This document shows positions 23,262-33,800 of a stretch of DNA of 64,000 nucleotides, in pieces; the first letter of the stretch is position 1, and each line of letters opens with the position of its first letter. The stretch covers positions 722,501 to 786,500 of the forward strand of contig JAEMWC010000005.1 in NCBI GenBank assembly GCA_016490735.1. Reading direction: 5' to 3'. Source of the DNA: Pachyseris speciosa (Eukaryota > Cnidaria > Anthozoa > Scleractinia > Pachyseridae). A model generated the notes under the pieces. The model had not been told where the DNA came from. It did no database searches and saw only the letters and a list, made by a program, of their open reading frames with translations. Both the position numbers and the translations under genes were made by a program.

Positions 23262-23485
23262 TGCACTTACTTTCTCAGAACAGATTCATATACTTCAAAG
23301 ATAGACACAAATTTAACACCAGATCGGCTGCAAGTGGAGACCTCTCCATACCTAAGCTATCTTCGAAGACAAGACAAAGATTCTTTCGATACCGAGGAGT
23401 ACATGCTTGGTACTCCTTGTCCGTGGACGTTAGAGGCTATAGTCTAGATAAGTTTAAAATATTTTTGCGTCTCAAAAACGTTTAG
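23262..23485 (+). pseudogene. LINE C-terminal scrap, plus strand
   Basis: About 70 codons to a TAG read RHKFNTRSAASGDLSIPKL, then TRQRFFRYRGVHAWYSL, then SLDKFKIFLR, the end of a CR1/L2-type polyprotein. A 22-base word (GCACTTACTTTCTCA...) occurs on both sides of 23232-23260, where this fragment meets the minus-strand LINE. Confidence 0.7.
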
Positions 23486-23593
23486 TTTTTTTTTTTCATT
23501 TTCTTTTGTTGTATTAGCACATTTCAGTGTTTTTAATTTAATATTAATTGTTGCAAACTATAATAACGAGGGCCACCCTAATTTTACTTGGTG

Positions 23594-25990
23594 TTAGCTT
23601 TTTGGTGCCACCCTCTTAATCATATTATATTTCTCTACTTTCTCCATTTCTTTCTCTGTGTCTCTGGCATCCTCGGTTATGGCAACGTCGATGATGAAAC
23701 ACTGGCTGTTCTCCCTATCCATCAGCACGATGTCTGGTCTCCGTGCATGTAGCTCTCTATCTGTCTGTATATTAAAGTCCCAGAGTAGCTTGACATCTTC
23801 ATTTTCGCTGACATTTTCTGGTTTATGTTCGTACCACTTTTCTGCCGCATCCATTCCATGATTTATTGAAAGTTCCCAATGAATTATCCGTGCGACGTTA
23901 TTGTGTCTATGAAGGTATTCCATCTTGCTGCACTCACAAATTAGGTGATGTACTGTCTCACCCTTTTTTCCCCACACAATGTGCATAGTGGTGACACGTC
24001 TTGGTTCTGTATTTTTCCCTTCACCGCATCTGTGCTGAGTGCTTGACCTTGAGCCGCCATAATAAGTCCCTCAGTTTCCTTCTTTCGATCTCCTTTCCTT
24101 ATCCAGTCCCATGACCTATCATACCTTATTTGCTCTGTCTGGCGCAGTAGCTGGCCATGCAGGGGTTTAGATCGCCACCTCTCGATCTTCTCTTGTCGTT
24201 TCTCCTTTTAATCTGCTTAGGGTCTTCCACATGATCTTTTTTTAAGACTCCCTCATGTAACACTCTTTTGAGCAATGGTTCTTCATTGTTGTGGATATAG
24301 TATGCCAGCCCCATCTCTTCCTCCCGTACACACTCCTCCACACTAATCTGGTCCCGGCCAACGAGACGTCTTGGCAAGTATATGCGCTCAACATCTGCTC
24401 TTGGGTGGAGCATTGCATAGATAGTCATCTGCTTCCTTGTCTTTCAGTCCATTGCTTCCAATTCAGCATTCCTCCAATTCACTATTCCGGCTCCTTATCG
24501 CACAACTGCCACAGCCCATGAATTTATTGAAAGGATTTATTTCTTCCTATTGAGTTTTGATTTCAATATTTTCTTCAGACTCCTGAAGTATTCCTTTGTA
24601 ACATTTCTCTTCATGTGCTCATGTAAAAGATCGTCATAGCCCTCTTCTTCTGCTGATTTAAGTCATTTACCGATCATCTGGTAATAGTACGCCTTCACTT
24701 CTCTCAACCTTTCCTCTCTTCAAGGTGAGTATACCACACTCCATGCTCCAACCCAAACTCCATGCGCATATCATCGCTGAATATACGCACTGTGTTGACC
24801 AATGAATCCAGCTCACGTTCATCCTTCCCATACAGCTTCAAGTTATCCATAGACGGTACATGGTTAATTGATGTCCCCTGTTTGTCTAACTGGTACCGTT
24901 CTTTTGTCATTCGTAGGTTTTTGTATAGAGGTATCACAAATGATCTCATTAATGGCCATTGATCTTTGGCAAGAAATACCATACAATTTAAAGATTTAAA
25001 TCATTTTGTTTTCTCCAAAAGTATTAATAACTAACTATGTTCTATCTCAGCAATATCAAACGTACGTTTCCACAGTTCTTCTAGCCCTTTCCTTTAGTAA
25101 CCCGTCCCTCTACTCCCATGTATTTTTTTGTTCACTCAAACGAGATGGAGGCTAACTCGATAACCTCGCGGTTCTATTAGCCTCCCTGCACAAACTATAC
25201 ACCACTGTCACCTTTAATTGTTATATATGTATTTCTTTTTTATTTTTTATACTAATATTGTAATTTTAAAATGAAAGTGCAAGCGAAGTGACAAAAAGCA
25301 CTGGTGAAAAATGCCTCGCTGGATTCTGACCTCACCTAGGGCGTGTCCATTGGTCATTGGATGTTCATAATGTTCTCCAGTTTGGCATGCTTTTCTCAAT
25401 AATATGTCGAATGTTGGAAGCTACCCCTACAAGTTTTAATGTCTCTAAAATCTATGAATGTGGTACCATGTCATATGCCTTGCGATAATCTATCCAGGCC
25501 ATAGCAAGATTAGTTTTTCTTCTCTTGCAATTACGCAGAACCATCTTGTCTATAAGGAGTTGATATTTTGTTCTTGTGGTTCCTTTACGACAACCTTTTT
25601 GTTCTTCCGGAGATATTTGCTCTGAATCAAGGTGACGGTAGATCTTTTCTGCGAGTATTCCACTAAACAGCCTCCACATTAGTGGGAGACATGTTATGGG
25701 TCTGTCGTTTTGTCAGCAGCATTTCCAAGTGCTGGATCCTTCATACAAAGGACTGTTCTTCCATAATTCGTCCACCTGGGTACGTCTCCTATTTCCTTTA
25801 CGATGTGAAGTTGATCTGCAATCCTCTCATGCAAATTAGTAAAATATTTCAGCCAGTACCCTTGAACTCCGTCCGGTCCAGGTCCCTTCCAGTTGGCTAT
25901 TTTCTTTAGCTGGGTTTTGGCATCTTCCTTTGTGCTAACGATATCTTCCTGAATTGCGTGATCTTCAAGCCTCTCCTTCACATCATCTAA
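23594..25990 (-). pseudogene. REL-endonuclease LINE, degenerate long copy
   Basis: Reading from 25990 down: NWKGPGPDGVQGYWLK (fingers), [20 protein letters not shown] and [15 protein letters not shown] (palm), then SMDNLKLYGKDERELDSLVN where the usual MDD is mutated to MDN, then YAMLHPRADVERIYLPRR, a zinc-knuckle region GETVHHLICEC, and the nuclease motif RPDIVLMD...IIDVAI with RPD-X14-D spacing. This order (RT, zinc knuckle, restriction-like nuclease) defines the early-branching R2/R4/NeSL-like LINEs. About 300 bp near 25000-25330 looks like inserted unrelated sequence. Frameshifts near 25690 and elsewhere make it a pseudogene. Confidence 0.8.
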
Positions 25991-26055
25991 TCATTCCGCC
26001 TCTTGGTAGTGCTGGGTTATCCCATTTTCCACTTCAAAAATCACAGCTCTCTTCA

Positions 26056-26125
26056 GGGGCACCCAGCGCCCCTATTTAACCAAAAGCTGTAGAAAGGCAT
26101 TTTTAAGTGCCTTATGGTGTTTTAA
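26056..26125 (+). mobile_element. Fragment of the GGGGCACCC MITE family
   Basis: Begins AGGGGCACCCAGCG and continues with AACCAAAAGCTGTAGAAA and CCTTATGGTGTTT, matching one end of the full copies at 41890-42330 and 43279-43725. The rest is missing. Confidence 0.65.
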
Positions 26126-26181
26126 AGTGCCTTTGAAATAAAAAACAAGTTTGGTTTATATGTTTGTTCATATCGTTATTA

Positions 26182-26839
26182 AGGTGATTCCCCTGAAAAG
26201 GATGTACTATTAAGATTTTTTTCAGACTTGGCACAATTGATAGTCATGCATAGGACATTGAAAAAATGCAATAAAAAGATGGGGTCACCGTGCTTGTTTT
26301 CGCCCTGCGTGCCTTTTTTTCTGAGTGTTTTTACGGAGTTGTGCGAGAAATGTTCGAAGCATGAACAACTGAAGAAAGCTGTTATTATGTAGCAAAAACT
26401 ATGAATAGTAGTGAAAACTAGAGCCTAATTGTTTTTCTGGGCTATATTCTTTTAGTATTGTGATTTCAAATTGCCCGATCTTGCAAATAATGTGAGGAAA
26501 TTGGACCACTTCGGCATCATCTCAAACTCCTTCCTGGCTCCAAACGCAGAGTTTCACCCCATTTATATATAAATAATCCAACTTCTACTATTAAACTTTT
26601 TTTCTCCTTAAAATATGTTTTTCGTGTGCCTATTACAAGTACATTACACCAATAAAAAAGGGGGGGTCACCGTGCTCGTTTCTTTACAACACGACGACAG
26701 AGGGAAAATTTCAGCTGAAAAAGCTCAATGTCAAGGCAAATTCGCAATGTTGCTAGTGTACGCGCGCACGAGCGCGCGCTAAATGACGCCATAAATTATG
26801 CGCAGTAAGGATGCGCCATGCAATTGAGAGGAATCACCT
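26182..26839. mobile_element. TTA-flanked non-autonomous DNA transposon
   Basis: The ends AGGTGATTCCCCT and AGAGGAATCACCT form a TIR flanked by TTA (26179-26181 and 26840-26842), the PIF/Harbinger pattern. Internal landmarks are GGGTCACCGTGCTCGTTT and ATTATGCGCAGTAAGGATG. A second, poorer copy lies at about 58370-58957. No transposase. Confidence 0.7.
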
Positions 26840-27030
26840 TTAACCAAAAACCCGGTTTGAAACGCCCGAAACCTTCTCCATGTAAGATTTTTCTGGCCTG
26901 AAAGTTTGCATTTGACCGATTTTGAGTGTCGCCATCTTGCGCTCGGTCAAACACTCAGATTACACCGGAAATGACGTACTTGGTGGTTCCACAGACATCA
27001 GCGTTAAGGCGGAGAAGGGAAAAAGAAAGG

Positions 27031-27290
27031 TTGCATTAACTATTGCTCTGCCGGTGGACCAAATCTTGCAAATTGTGGCAACAAGACTGGATCGCCGGGA
27101 ATTCCAATGCATTACTTTCCCCATGAAGAAAATTTGCAGAATAAATGGACTCGATTTGTCCGCTTTCATCGAAAAGATTTCATCCCGAAGAAGAGCTCTT
27201 GTTTGTGTTTGAACACTGGATTTCGAGGAAAGCTGTTTTGAGCGCAAGCCCGTCCTTGTGCAGACTGACAATGGTCAAACTATTGAATTG
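27031..27290 (+). pseudogene. THAP zinc-finger fragment
   Basis: One frame reads NYCSAGGPNLANCGNKTG, then PGIPMHYFPHEENLQNKW, then RFVRFHRKDFIPKKSSCLC; the next frame continues FEESCFERKPVL. This is the THAP domain layout (N-terminal Cys pair, H.FP, KW, a later Cys, then FE.SCFE). THAP domains bind DNA and occur both in host regulators and in P-element-type transposases. A frameshift near 27213 breaks it, no further exons are evident, and the His of the final Cys-X2-His is lost around the shift. Confidence 0.6.
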
Positions 27291-27639
27291 AAGAGTTGAG
27301 TTGATATGTTGAGGACCGCAAATGACAGATATTTAATATGTTAGCTTCGTGCCTTCGTTGTTTGGAGCAGTCCAGGCGTTCTTGATTTGGAAACAGAATA
27401 AAGGAGAGCTAGTTATTTGGTTGTTCTGACTTAGGATGTTTTTATTTTCACACGACGAAGATGAGTTTTCGTCGTGTATTTTTGCATTTTACAATATATT
27501 TCGAAACTGAACTGTGAATTTGTAGTAACTGAACACTGACTGAAGGTGAGAACAGCCATCGTCTGCAAATATTACGTCGACTTCAAGCAAATGTTATAGG
27601 GGTCTATGATTTGTGAATTTGTTTGCGTAAACAAGCGCT
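27291..27639. other. Unassigned spacer
   Basis: No gene or element seen. It separates the THAP fragment from a diverged tandem repeat. Confidence 0.4.
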
Positions 27640-28015
27640 TTCGGTTTAATTTGTAGCGCGTGTTCATGTCGAATCACGCTATCAATTGTGAATTCGGTTC
27701 ATTGGCTTTATAAAGAACGAAAAATGTTAAAGAAGTGGCGCGTGCTTTCACATCGAATCACGCTATCAATATTGTGAATTCGGTTTATTGGCTTAAAGAA
27801 CGAAGAATATTATCTATGCAGCGCGTGTTTTTATGTCGAATCCGTCACCCTATCAATTCTTGTGAATTCATTTTGATGTTTTAAGTACTTTCGAGTATAT
27901 TTACTCATTTCGGCGCTTGTTTCGGTTTAATGGCTTAAAGAACGAAGAATATTACAGATCTTGCGAAAGTGTTTTCATGTTGAATCATGCCTATTGTGAA
28001 TTCATTTTGATGTTG
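27640..28015. repeat. Diverged ~100-bp tandem repeat
   Basis: Four imperfect units share GCGTGTT...ATGTCGAATCACG, TATCAATTGTGAATTC and TTGGCTTAAAGAACGAA. Units vary through small indels, so the array is old. Confidence 0.7.
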
Positions 28016-28086
28016 CGTACCGCGTAGCCGCGGAGCCAGCTACGCAAAAGTCTGAGCAGTGCGTACCGCGTAGCCGGCTGCGTGGA
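28016..28086. repeat. GC-rich GCGTACCGCGTAGCCG repeat pair
   Basis: The word GCGTACCGCGTAGCCG occurs at about 28015 and 28061, with GCTACGC between. Each can pair with inverted GGCTACG words to form a hairpin. It interrupts or closely follows the minus-strand coding remnant at 28080-28180. Confidence 0.6.
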
Positions 28087-28180
28087 AAATTATTCGAGTG
28101 GCAGGGTATTCTGCAGTTAAGCCGTCCTTCGAGTCTGCTTTGCAGACCTGCTGCAGTTAGGCCATTTTCATCCGCTTCTG
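28080..28180 (-). pseudogene. Split coding sequence, downstream piece
   Basis: On the minus strand this reads ADENGLTAAGLQSRLEGRLN. It is the in-frame continuation of the piece at 38488-38656, from which the 10.3-kb element at 28181-38487 separates it. Beyond RLN the frame runs into the GC-rich repeat and stops. The acidic start followed by a DENGLT...RLEGR block reminds me of the leader of a cnidarian family whose C-terminus resembles the P2X7 intracellular domain, but the diagnostic Cys-rich part is not present, so that assignment is tentative. Confidence 0.55.
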
Positions 28181-28520
28181 TATGAGGGGTGATCTCCGCC
28201 AAAATTATGTTTCAAATTGTGTTATGCAGAATCTCCAATTTTTCTTACTGGCAATCAAATTCTGTTCTAAAGAGTTGGAACAGAAATTGAGACACCACAA
28301 AAGAAATTGAAGCAACAGAACAGAAATTAAGACATGAGAAGTGAAATAAAGACACTAAAACAGAAATTAGAGAAACAGAACAGAAATTACGAAACAATTA
28401 AAAACCGATCCAATTTCTAGTTTTCTGTTCTGTTGCTTCAATTTCTATTCTGATGGGGGTGTGGCTCAAATGGGGAACAGAGCAGAACCTGGGTAAGAAC
28501 CAGTTTTACATTATAATTCA

Positions 28521-29587
28521 AAGGTGACAGATCGCAAACAATTGTTGCTGCTAAAAATATCTGCATGTAATAACTGTTCATCAGTAGGATACCTAAAATG
28601 TGTGCAATTCCACAATTGGTTTCGGCTCCATCAAATCCTATACCAATTGCAGAACATTTTAGGAGGAGCCACCCACACTGTGAGCACAGTTATTGACAAT
28701 ACATATTAGCAAGGAAAACAACGTAAAATAATAGGAGTACGTTAAATAACGAACTAAGCACACGTGAACTAAATAACGAATTAAGCAAACGTAAACTAAA
28801 TAAGCAAGCACGCGCACAACTTTAGGAAAATTGCGCGCGCACATTTGAGTAAAAATGTAATGAATGGAAGCAACAAGGATCTCAAATTTGGGCGTCAGGA
28901 TAATATAAAGTGTGACACAGGACTTTTTCAATGACATTTAATACACAAAGACCTAAAGAAAATTACAGAATTACAAATGAATACGAGGCTAGTGTACAAA
29001 ATAAAGCTTAAGACTAGAACAAGGAACAGGAGACATGGAGGCTGCACTGGTTCCAAAGTAAAAGACTAAGAGGACAAACGTACACGGACCTAGCATTGTC
29101 ATGAAGACAGAAAGTAAACAACTAAACCAAAATAATGGCGAGATGATGCGAACGACAAAACAACAAAATATGCTTACCCCGGCGGCTGATAACCTACGAA
29201 CTAAAGAAAATACAAAGCGTATAAGCTGAGAGATAACTTATAAAGACGAAAGAAACGACAGTCAACTAGTTGGAAGGAAACCTACAAAATCACGGCATGA
29301 GTTTACAATCAAATAAAACTGCATAAAATGGTATGAAACGAGAAATATCCACGGAAAAGCTAGATTAATGAAAAGAGTAACAACTTAGCAGAAAGATTAT
29401 AAGGCGATTATGAAATGATGGATCACTTGGAGAAATCAAACAGGAAAAAAGCTACCAGAAAAATAACTCACATTTGTGTTCTGATGCATGTGCTGGTTTT
29501 TTCCTGCCCCAGAGCGCACGCGCGGCTCAAAGGCCCACAGGGTACCCATGATGCGTAAGAAACGCACTCTCACAAAAGGATATGATC
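28521..29587. other. Interior of the 10.3-kb element, no gene seen
   Basis: About 1 kb without a recognisable frame. Three short repeats of the type AACTAAATAACGAA...TAAGCA lie at 28740-28800. The rest is A-rich on the plus strand. Confidence 0.45.
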
Positions 29588-29885
29588 TCATCTCTGGATT
29601 GTTAATCTCATCTCCTGTAGTGTAGCACCATACTTCTCCACGATAGCACCGTGCCGTTTCAAGAATTTAGTTAACGATTTACGAAGCAGCGTAGATTTGA
29701 AGCCTTGGTGAAGGAGATGTGATGAAAGTCGGTGAAGTCTATTAATAAAATCCAGTTTCGATGTGCAAAGTCTAGCATATCTCACTAATTGAGATATGAA
29801 AACACCATACGCTGGATTGGCGGGAATGTTGCTGTCCATGTGAGGAAAATTGACAATCCGAAATGAGAAGTCATCCCGCGAAATG
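29588..29885 (-). pseudogene. Retroelement RT tail fragment
   Basis: The minus strand reads RDDFSFRIVNFPHMDSNIP, then AYGVFISQLVRYARLCTS, then LRKSLTKFLKRHGAIVEKYG, ending at 29588. I recognise the SYGVYISQLVRFAR-like block as the C-terminal signature of a common animal retroelement protein that carries an upstream reverse transcriptase, but I cannot name its clade. No RT motifs are left here. Confidence 0.45.
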
Positions 29886-29989
29886 AAAGTTTATTCCGAT
29901 CCCAAGATGGTCGCTGATGAGAATGTATTTCGGAGAAGTATTCTATATGTTGTGGGAGACGTATTGCGAGATCCACAAGCTTCTATGAC

Positions 29990-30215
29990 TGAAGAGCTTT
30001 GTTTCGCCTGGACTGGCTACTCGATGTTGTAAACAGAAACGCAAATTCGTTGGGTACGATCGTAGACCTGAATCAAGTTCGCGCTCATAGCTGCTCTTCT
30101 TCAGCTCGAACTGCCGAGATGGTCTTAAGCGGTCAACGGGGCAGACCGCGTTACCGTATTACAGAGGAACGGCTTCAGTTTTTGATTGATCGTCAATTCA
30201 CTCTCCCGGAAAAGG
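29990..30215 (+). pseudogene. GRPR-type integrase/transposase N-terminal fragment
   Basis: Reads LDWLLDVVNRNANSLGTIVD, then SARTAEMVLSGQRGRPRYRI and EERLQFLIDRQFTLPE. A GRPR(F/Y)xI...QLxFL block leading into a helix-turn-helix is how a widespread family of animal integrase-like DDE proteins begins. The frame breaks at 30215, before any catalytic residue. It is the only plausible remnant of the outer element's own transposase. A coding-like stretch at 30240-30500 (ARVHIAPDDEFKRDM, RRNAEQKYVDALIEFHYRR) follows in another frame and is not identified. Confidence 0.5.
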
Positions 30216-30504
30216 AAAAAGGAAAAAGGAACTTGTCCAGAAACTCTGCGTTACAACGCAAGAGTACACATCGCGCCAGATGATGAATTTAAAAGGGATA
30301 TGACCATGATAAGAAGGAACGCTGAGCAAAAATATGTCGACGCTCTCATTGAGTTTCACTATCGGCGAGTAGAGCAGAACAAAATCAAACTCACCAGGAT
30401 CAAACAGCTAGAATCTAGAAATAATAATGATGTAAAACAACCTAGAGATAAGGCACACTCTACGGTCTCAGGACCAAATGTCGATCATCGAACATGCTGA
30501 GGTA

Positions 30505-30551
30505 TACAAGGGCGAGAGATTTGAAAAGGAGTCTATTCTTGACGTACGCAC
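30505..30551 (+). pseudogene. Penelope-like RT fragment, left part
   Basis: Encodes VYKGERFEKESILDVRT in frame up to the 9-bp target duplication. It continues in frame at 37314 (HFKPTD) once the Mutator-like insertion and one duplication copy are ignored. Together with 37314-37760 it is a 5'-truncated Penelope-like insertion of a different family from 11239-13787. Confidence 0.65.
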
Positions 30552-30821
30552 CGGTCATGATAAAACGCAGACTGCAGACTACAGACTGCAGACTGCAGAC
30601 CGCGCAGACGGTGCAGACTATGCAGACTGTGCAGACTGGAGAATTTTTTGTTAGTTTAAAAAAAAAATTCTGAAAAAAAAATTCTGATTTGCATTTATTA
30701 AAGTGTGTACACTTTGACACCATATAACGTAATTTTACGAGGTTATTTTCGAGCTAAAGTTACCTAGCAACAATTTGGACAGAATCGCAGGCTCAAGTTA
30801 TCGAGCACATGGAAAGCCAAG

Positions 30822-33800
30822 ATGGAGATCGACGCGGGTGAGTTATTTGCCCTTGTACTGAAATGAACTTTAGTTGTTCCTGTGTGCGTGTGTTCACTCT
30901 TTCTTTCTTTCTTTTATGCAGATATAATTTGTTTGGACAGCGACAGTGACTTAGAGGTAAGAAATGGGCCTTGTGGACGAAGCAAAATTACCAGGAGCTT
31001 CACAAGTCAGCCCAAAGAGTTGAAAGAGATGGCTTTATACAAAATTAAGTCTTACAGTAAAGAAACGGAAGAAAGTGTTGCAAGCTAAAATCGAACATGC
31101 TACTTAACAAGGAAATAAGACGGTTGTTGAATCAGAGTAGAAGAATGATTGATGGCTAGTAGGAACTTTTGCTTTGTCAGTTGTGTGCGATCTAATCTCT
31201 GATTCTGTCGCGGTGCACGCACAGTGTGGTGTGAAATGAAATTCAATCGAGTGATTTTCAATTGACCAAACGGGACTCGTGGTCTCGTAGATTGTTTTTG
31301 AGTTTAGCAAAAATCGAAAATATAGAACAAAACGTGTTAGTGTTAGTTTGCATTTATCGCTGTATTAAGAGCATGAAAGCGGATGGAATCATTATATCAT
31401 TTGGTTCAGTTCAAAGGTCGACGTCGGCTACACTGGGTATATCCCCATCAGATGTAAAATAAACAATCAATTTTAAGCGCACTCCTCTTTAGTTCTTTAG
31501 TGTAGTATTTAATTACGAAGCTAGACTAAACGCTATTCCTAGATTAAGGTTGTCTACAGTATTTGAAGTTTGCATTTGATACACGTCATTGACTCACCCA
31601 CATGTGCAGAATGTTGCGCCGGAAAGTGATCGAAGGTTTTGTTTTTTATTTCCAACCGCAATGGAAGCGTTTAGTGTGTTTTGCACTGTAGAAGCGAAGG
31701 CTAGAGAAAACAAGTGCTTTAATCTGGCTCAGACTTGAGTTGTATTGGTTGAATGGCAGCTCTGGAGAAACTTGTACAACAAGTCACGCAACGCATCACG
31801 TAAGAAAAATGTAACATTCTTCGCTGGATCAACATATCCCACAAAGGAAAACAACGTGCGAATGCCTTCTAGTGGTAAAGTTCGCTGAACTCGCGGGGAA
31901 TTATGTTCTGAGAGATTTTTATTTATTATTACCCTCATTGCTTCGCGCCATTGAAAAGATACGAACTTTTCAAAGGACACTGGGGAGGGGCGTGGCTGAC
32001 TAACCCCACATTGTACACTTACGTTCAAAAATTTAGTGTTCTTTAAGCACTCAATTTTGCTACAACTGTTTCCCTCAGATGGAAAAGAGTGCCTTTGACA
32101 CAGAGGTGAACAGCCCAGATGCAAAAAAAGAGAAAAAAAGCAGCAAGCTTGAAATTGGTGAAACAAGCAGGTATCTCACATGAAATAAGATAAATTTAAG
32201 TGCCATTGAATGGGAATTTATGTAACTACTTGGATAAAAACTGTGCTTATGGGAAAGCAAACGTTATTTTACTGCATGTTGATATTCTGTTCTCTATGTA
32301 GGAATAGGAAGGCGTCATCTCTAAATTTTCCTTCACACTGCAAACTTGAGCTCAGACCTTGGTCATCCCCTTCACTGAAAAGGAAAAAAACTGCAGTCTA
32401 CCCGGCTCATTAATATCCTACCCTCCCAAATTGAGAGGTAAATGGTGGCTACTCAGTGATTACCACTGCACTGCTTTATATACTCTTGGTTTTCATTTTC
32501 TCTCATTCTTAGATGCCAAAGGGTGCTATTTAGTGAAGAAAAGGAGAGGTCAGTAACTTAAAAGTGATCTTCTTTAACGATGCTAGGTGCCATATTACAT
32601 AAATAATAAACAGTTGCCATTGCATCACTTCAGTCAATTTATAAATAGGCACATACTGCTCTGGGCTTATCTTTTCTTTTTCAGTATAGTTAATAAGATT
32701 TCTTTCTCTTTGGTGCAATTTTCATTTGCAGTTGAGGTTATTTAATTGTTAGCAAGTATTCTGAAGGGTGGTTCTGGTTGTTATTTCACAGTGCGATGAA
32801 TCCACCTTAAAGCCGCTATCAGTTTTCCCTAAATCTTACAAAATGCTGATTTTTACAGCAAACCTTTTTTTTTAACTGAACAGCAAACCTGACTTCCTAA
32901 ACTTGAATGACGATCCTCGTACCCCATTTTACCATCTTGGAAGGAAGGACGAGAAAAAGCGCACCCCAAAATTGGTCGCTCAAACCCTGAAAGGCCCTCC
33001 CGTGGGGAAAACGTGCAGCGCCAAACCTAGAAGATGCCAACGAAACGCTGCATTCATCATTAACGTCAGTTTCTTAGATGACCCAGATGATTGTTTGAGT
33101 GACGACTTAGGGCCTTTCAGACATAACGGGCATAGGCGGTGGTACTTCGTCGCAGAAGAAGATGGTTTAGTTGAAGTTGATGAAGATGTTACCATGGAAG
33201 AAGGAGTTTACGTTTTGGAAAAGAAGTACTGGGTGCACATGGAAAATGACGATTTCCGCCGACGCCTCTGGAGATTGCTCGACTGGAAGGGTGAGCCGGT
33301 GAAGTATGTCATGCTTGAGTACTCTTTCAAAGGAGAAGAACATGCGATTTGCCTGGCACCGCATGGTAATTCCAAGGAAACGAAGAAGCCCTTCCTCCGT
33401 ACTGAAAAAAGCACGAAGAATATGGTCAAGTCTTTAGTGCAATCTGGGAAAAGACCCTCAGAGGTGTATGACGCTGTTTTTGAAGAAAAGGGAGGATTGA
33501 TGAATGCGGAGTCCCTGTCATCACTTCCTCGCCAGTCTCAAGCAGCAAATTTTAAAGCCTCGTTGAAAGGAAACACCGAGAAGGATGAGTTATGGTCTAT
33601 TGCAAATATTTCAAAAGAGGAAGCAAGGAATGGTAATCTTTTTGTCAGGTTTCCAGACTGTTCTACTGGCAACGTATTCCTTGCAGATGACAGGCAAATG
33701 GCAGATCTTCGACGGTTTTGCACAAACCCTCAACGATTTGGGGTCTTGGGCGTTGACACTGTCTTTAACTGTGGTAATTTTTACGCCACGCCAACAACTT

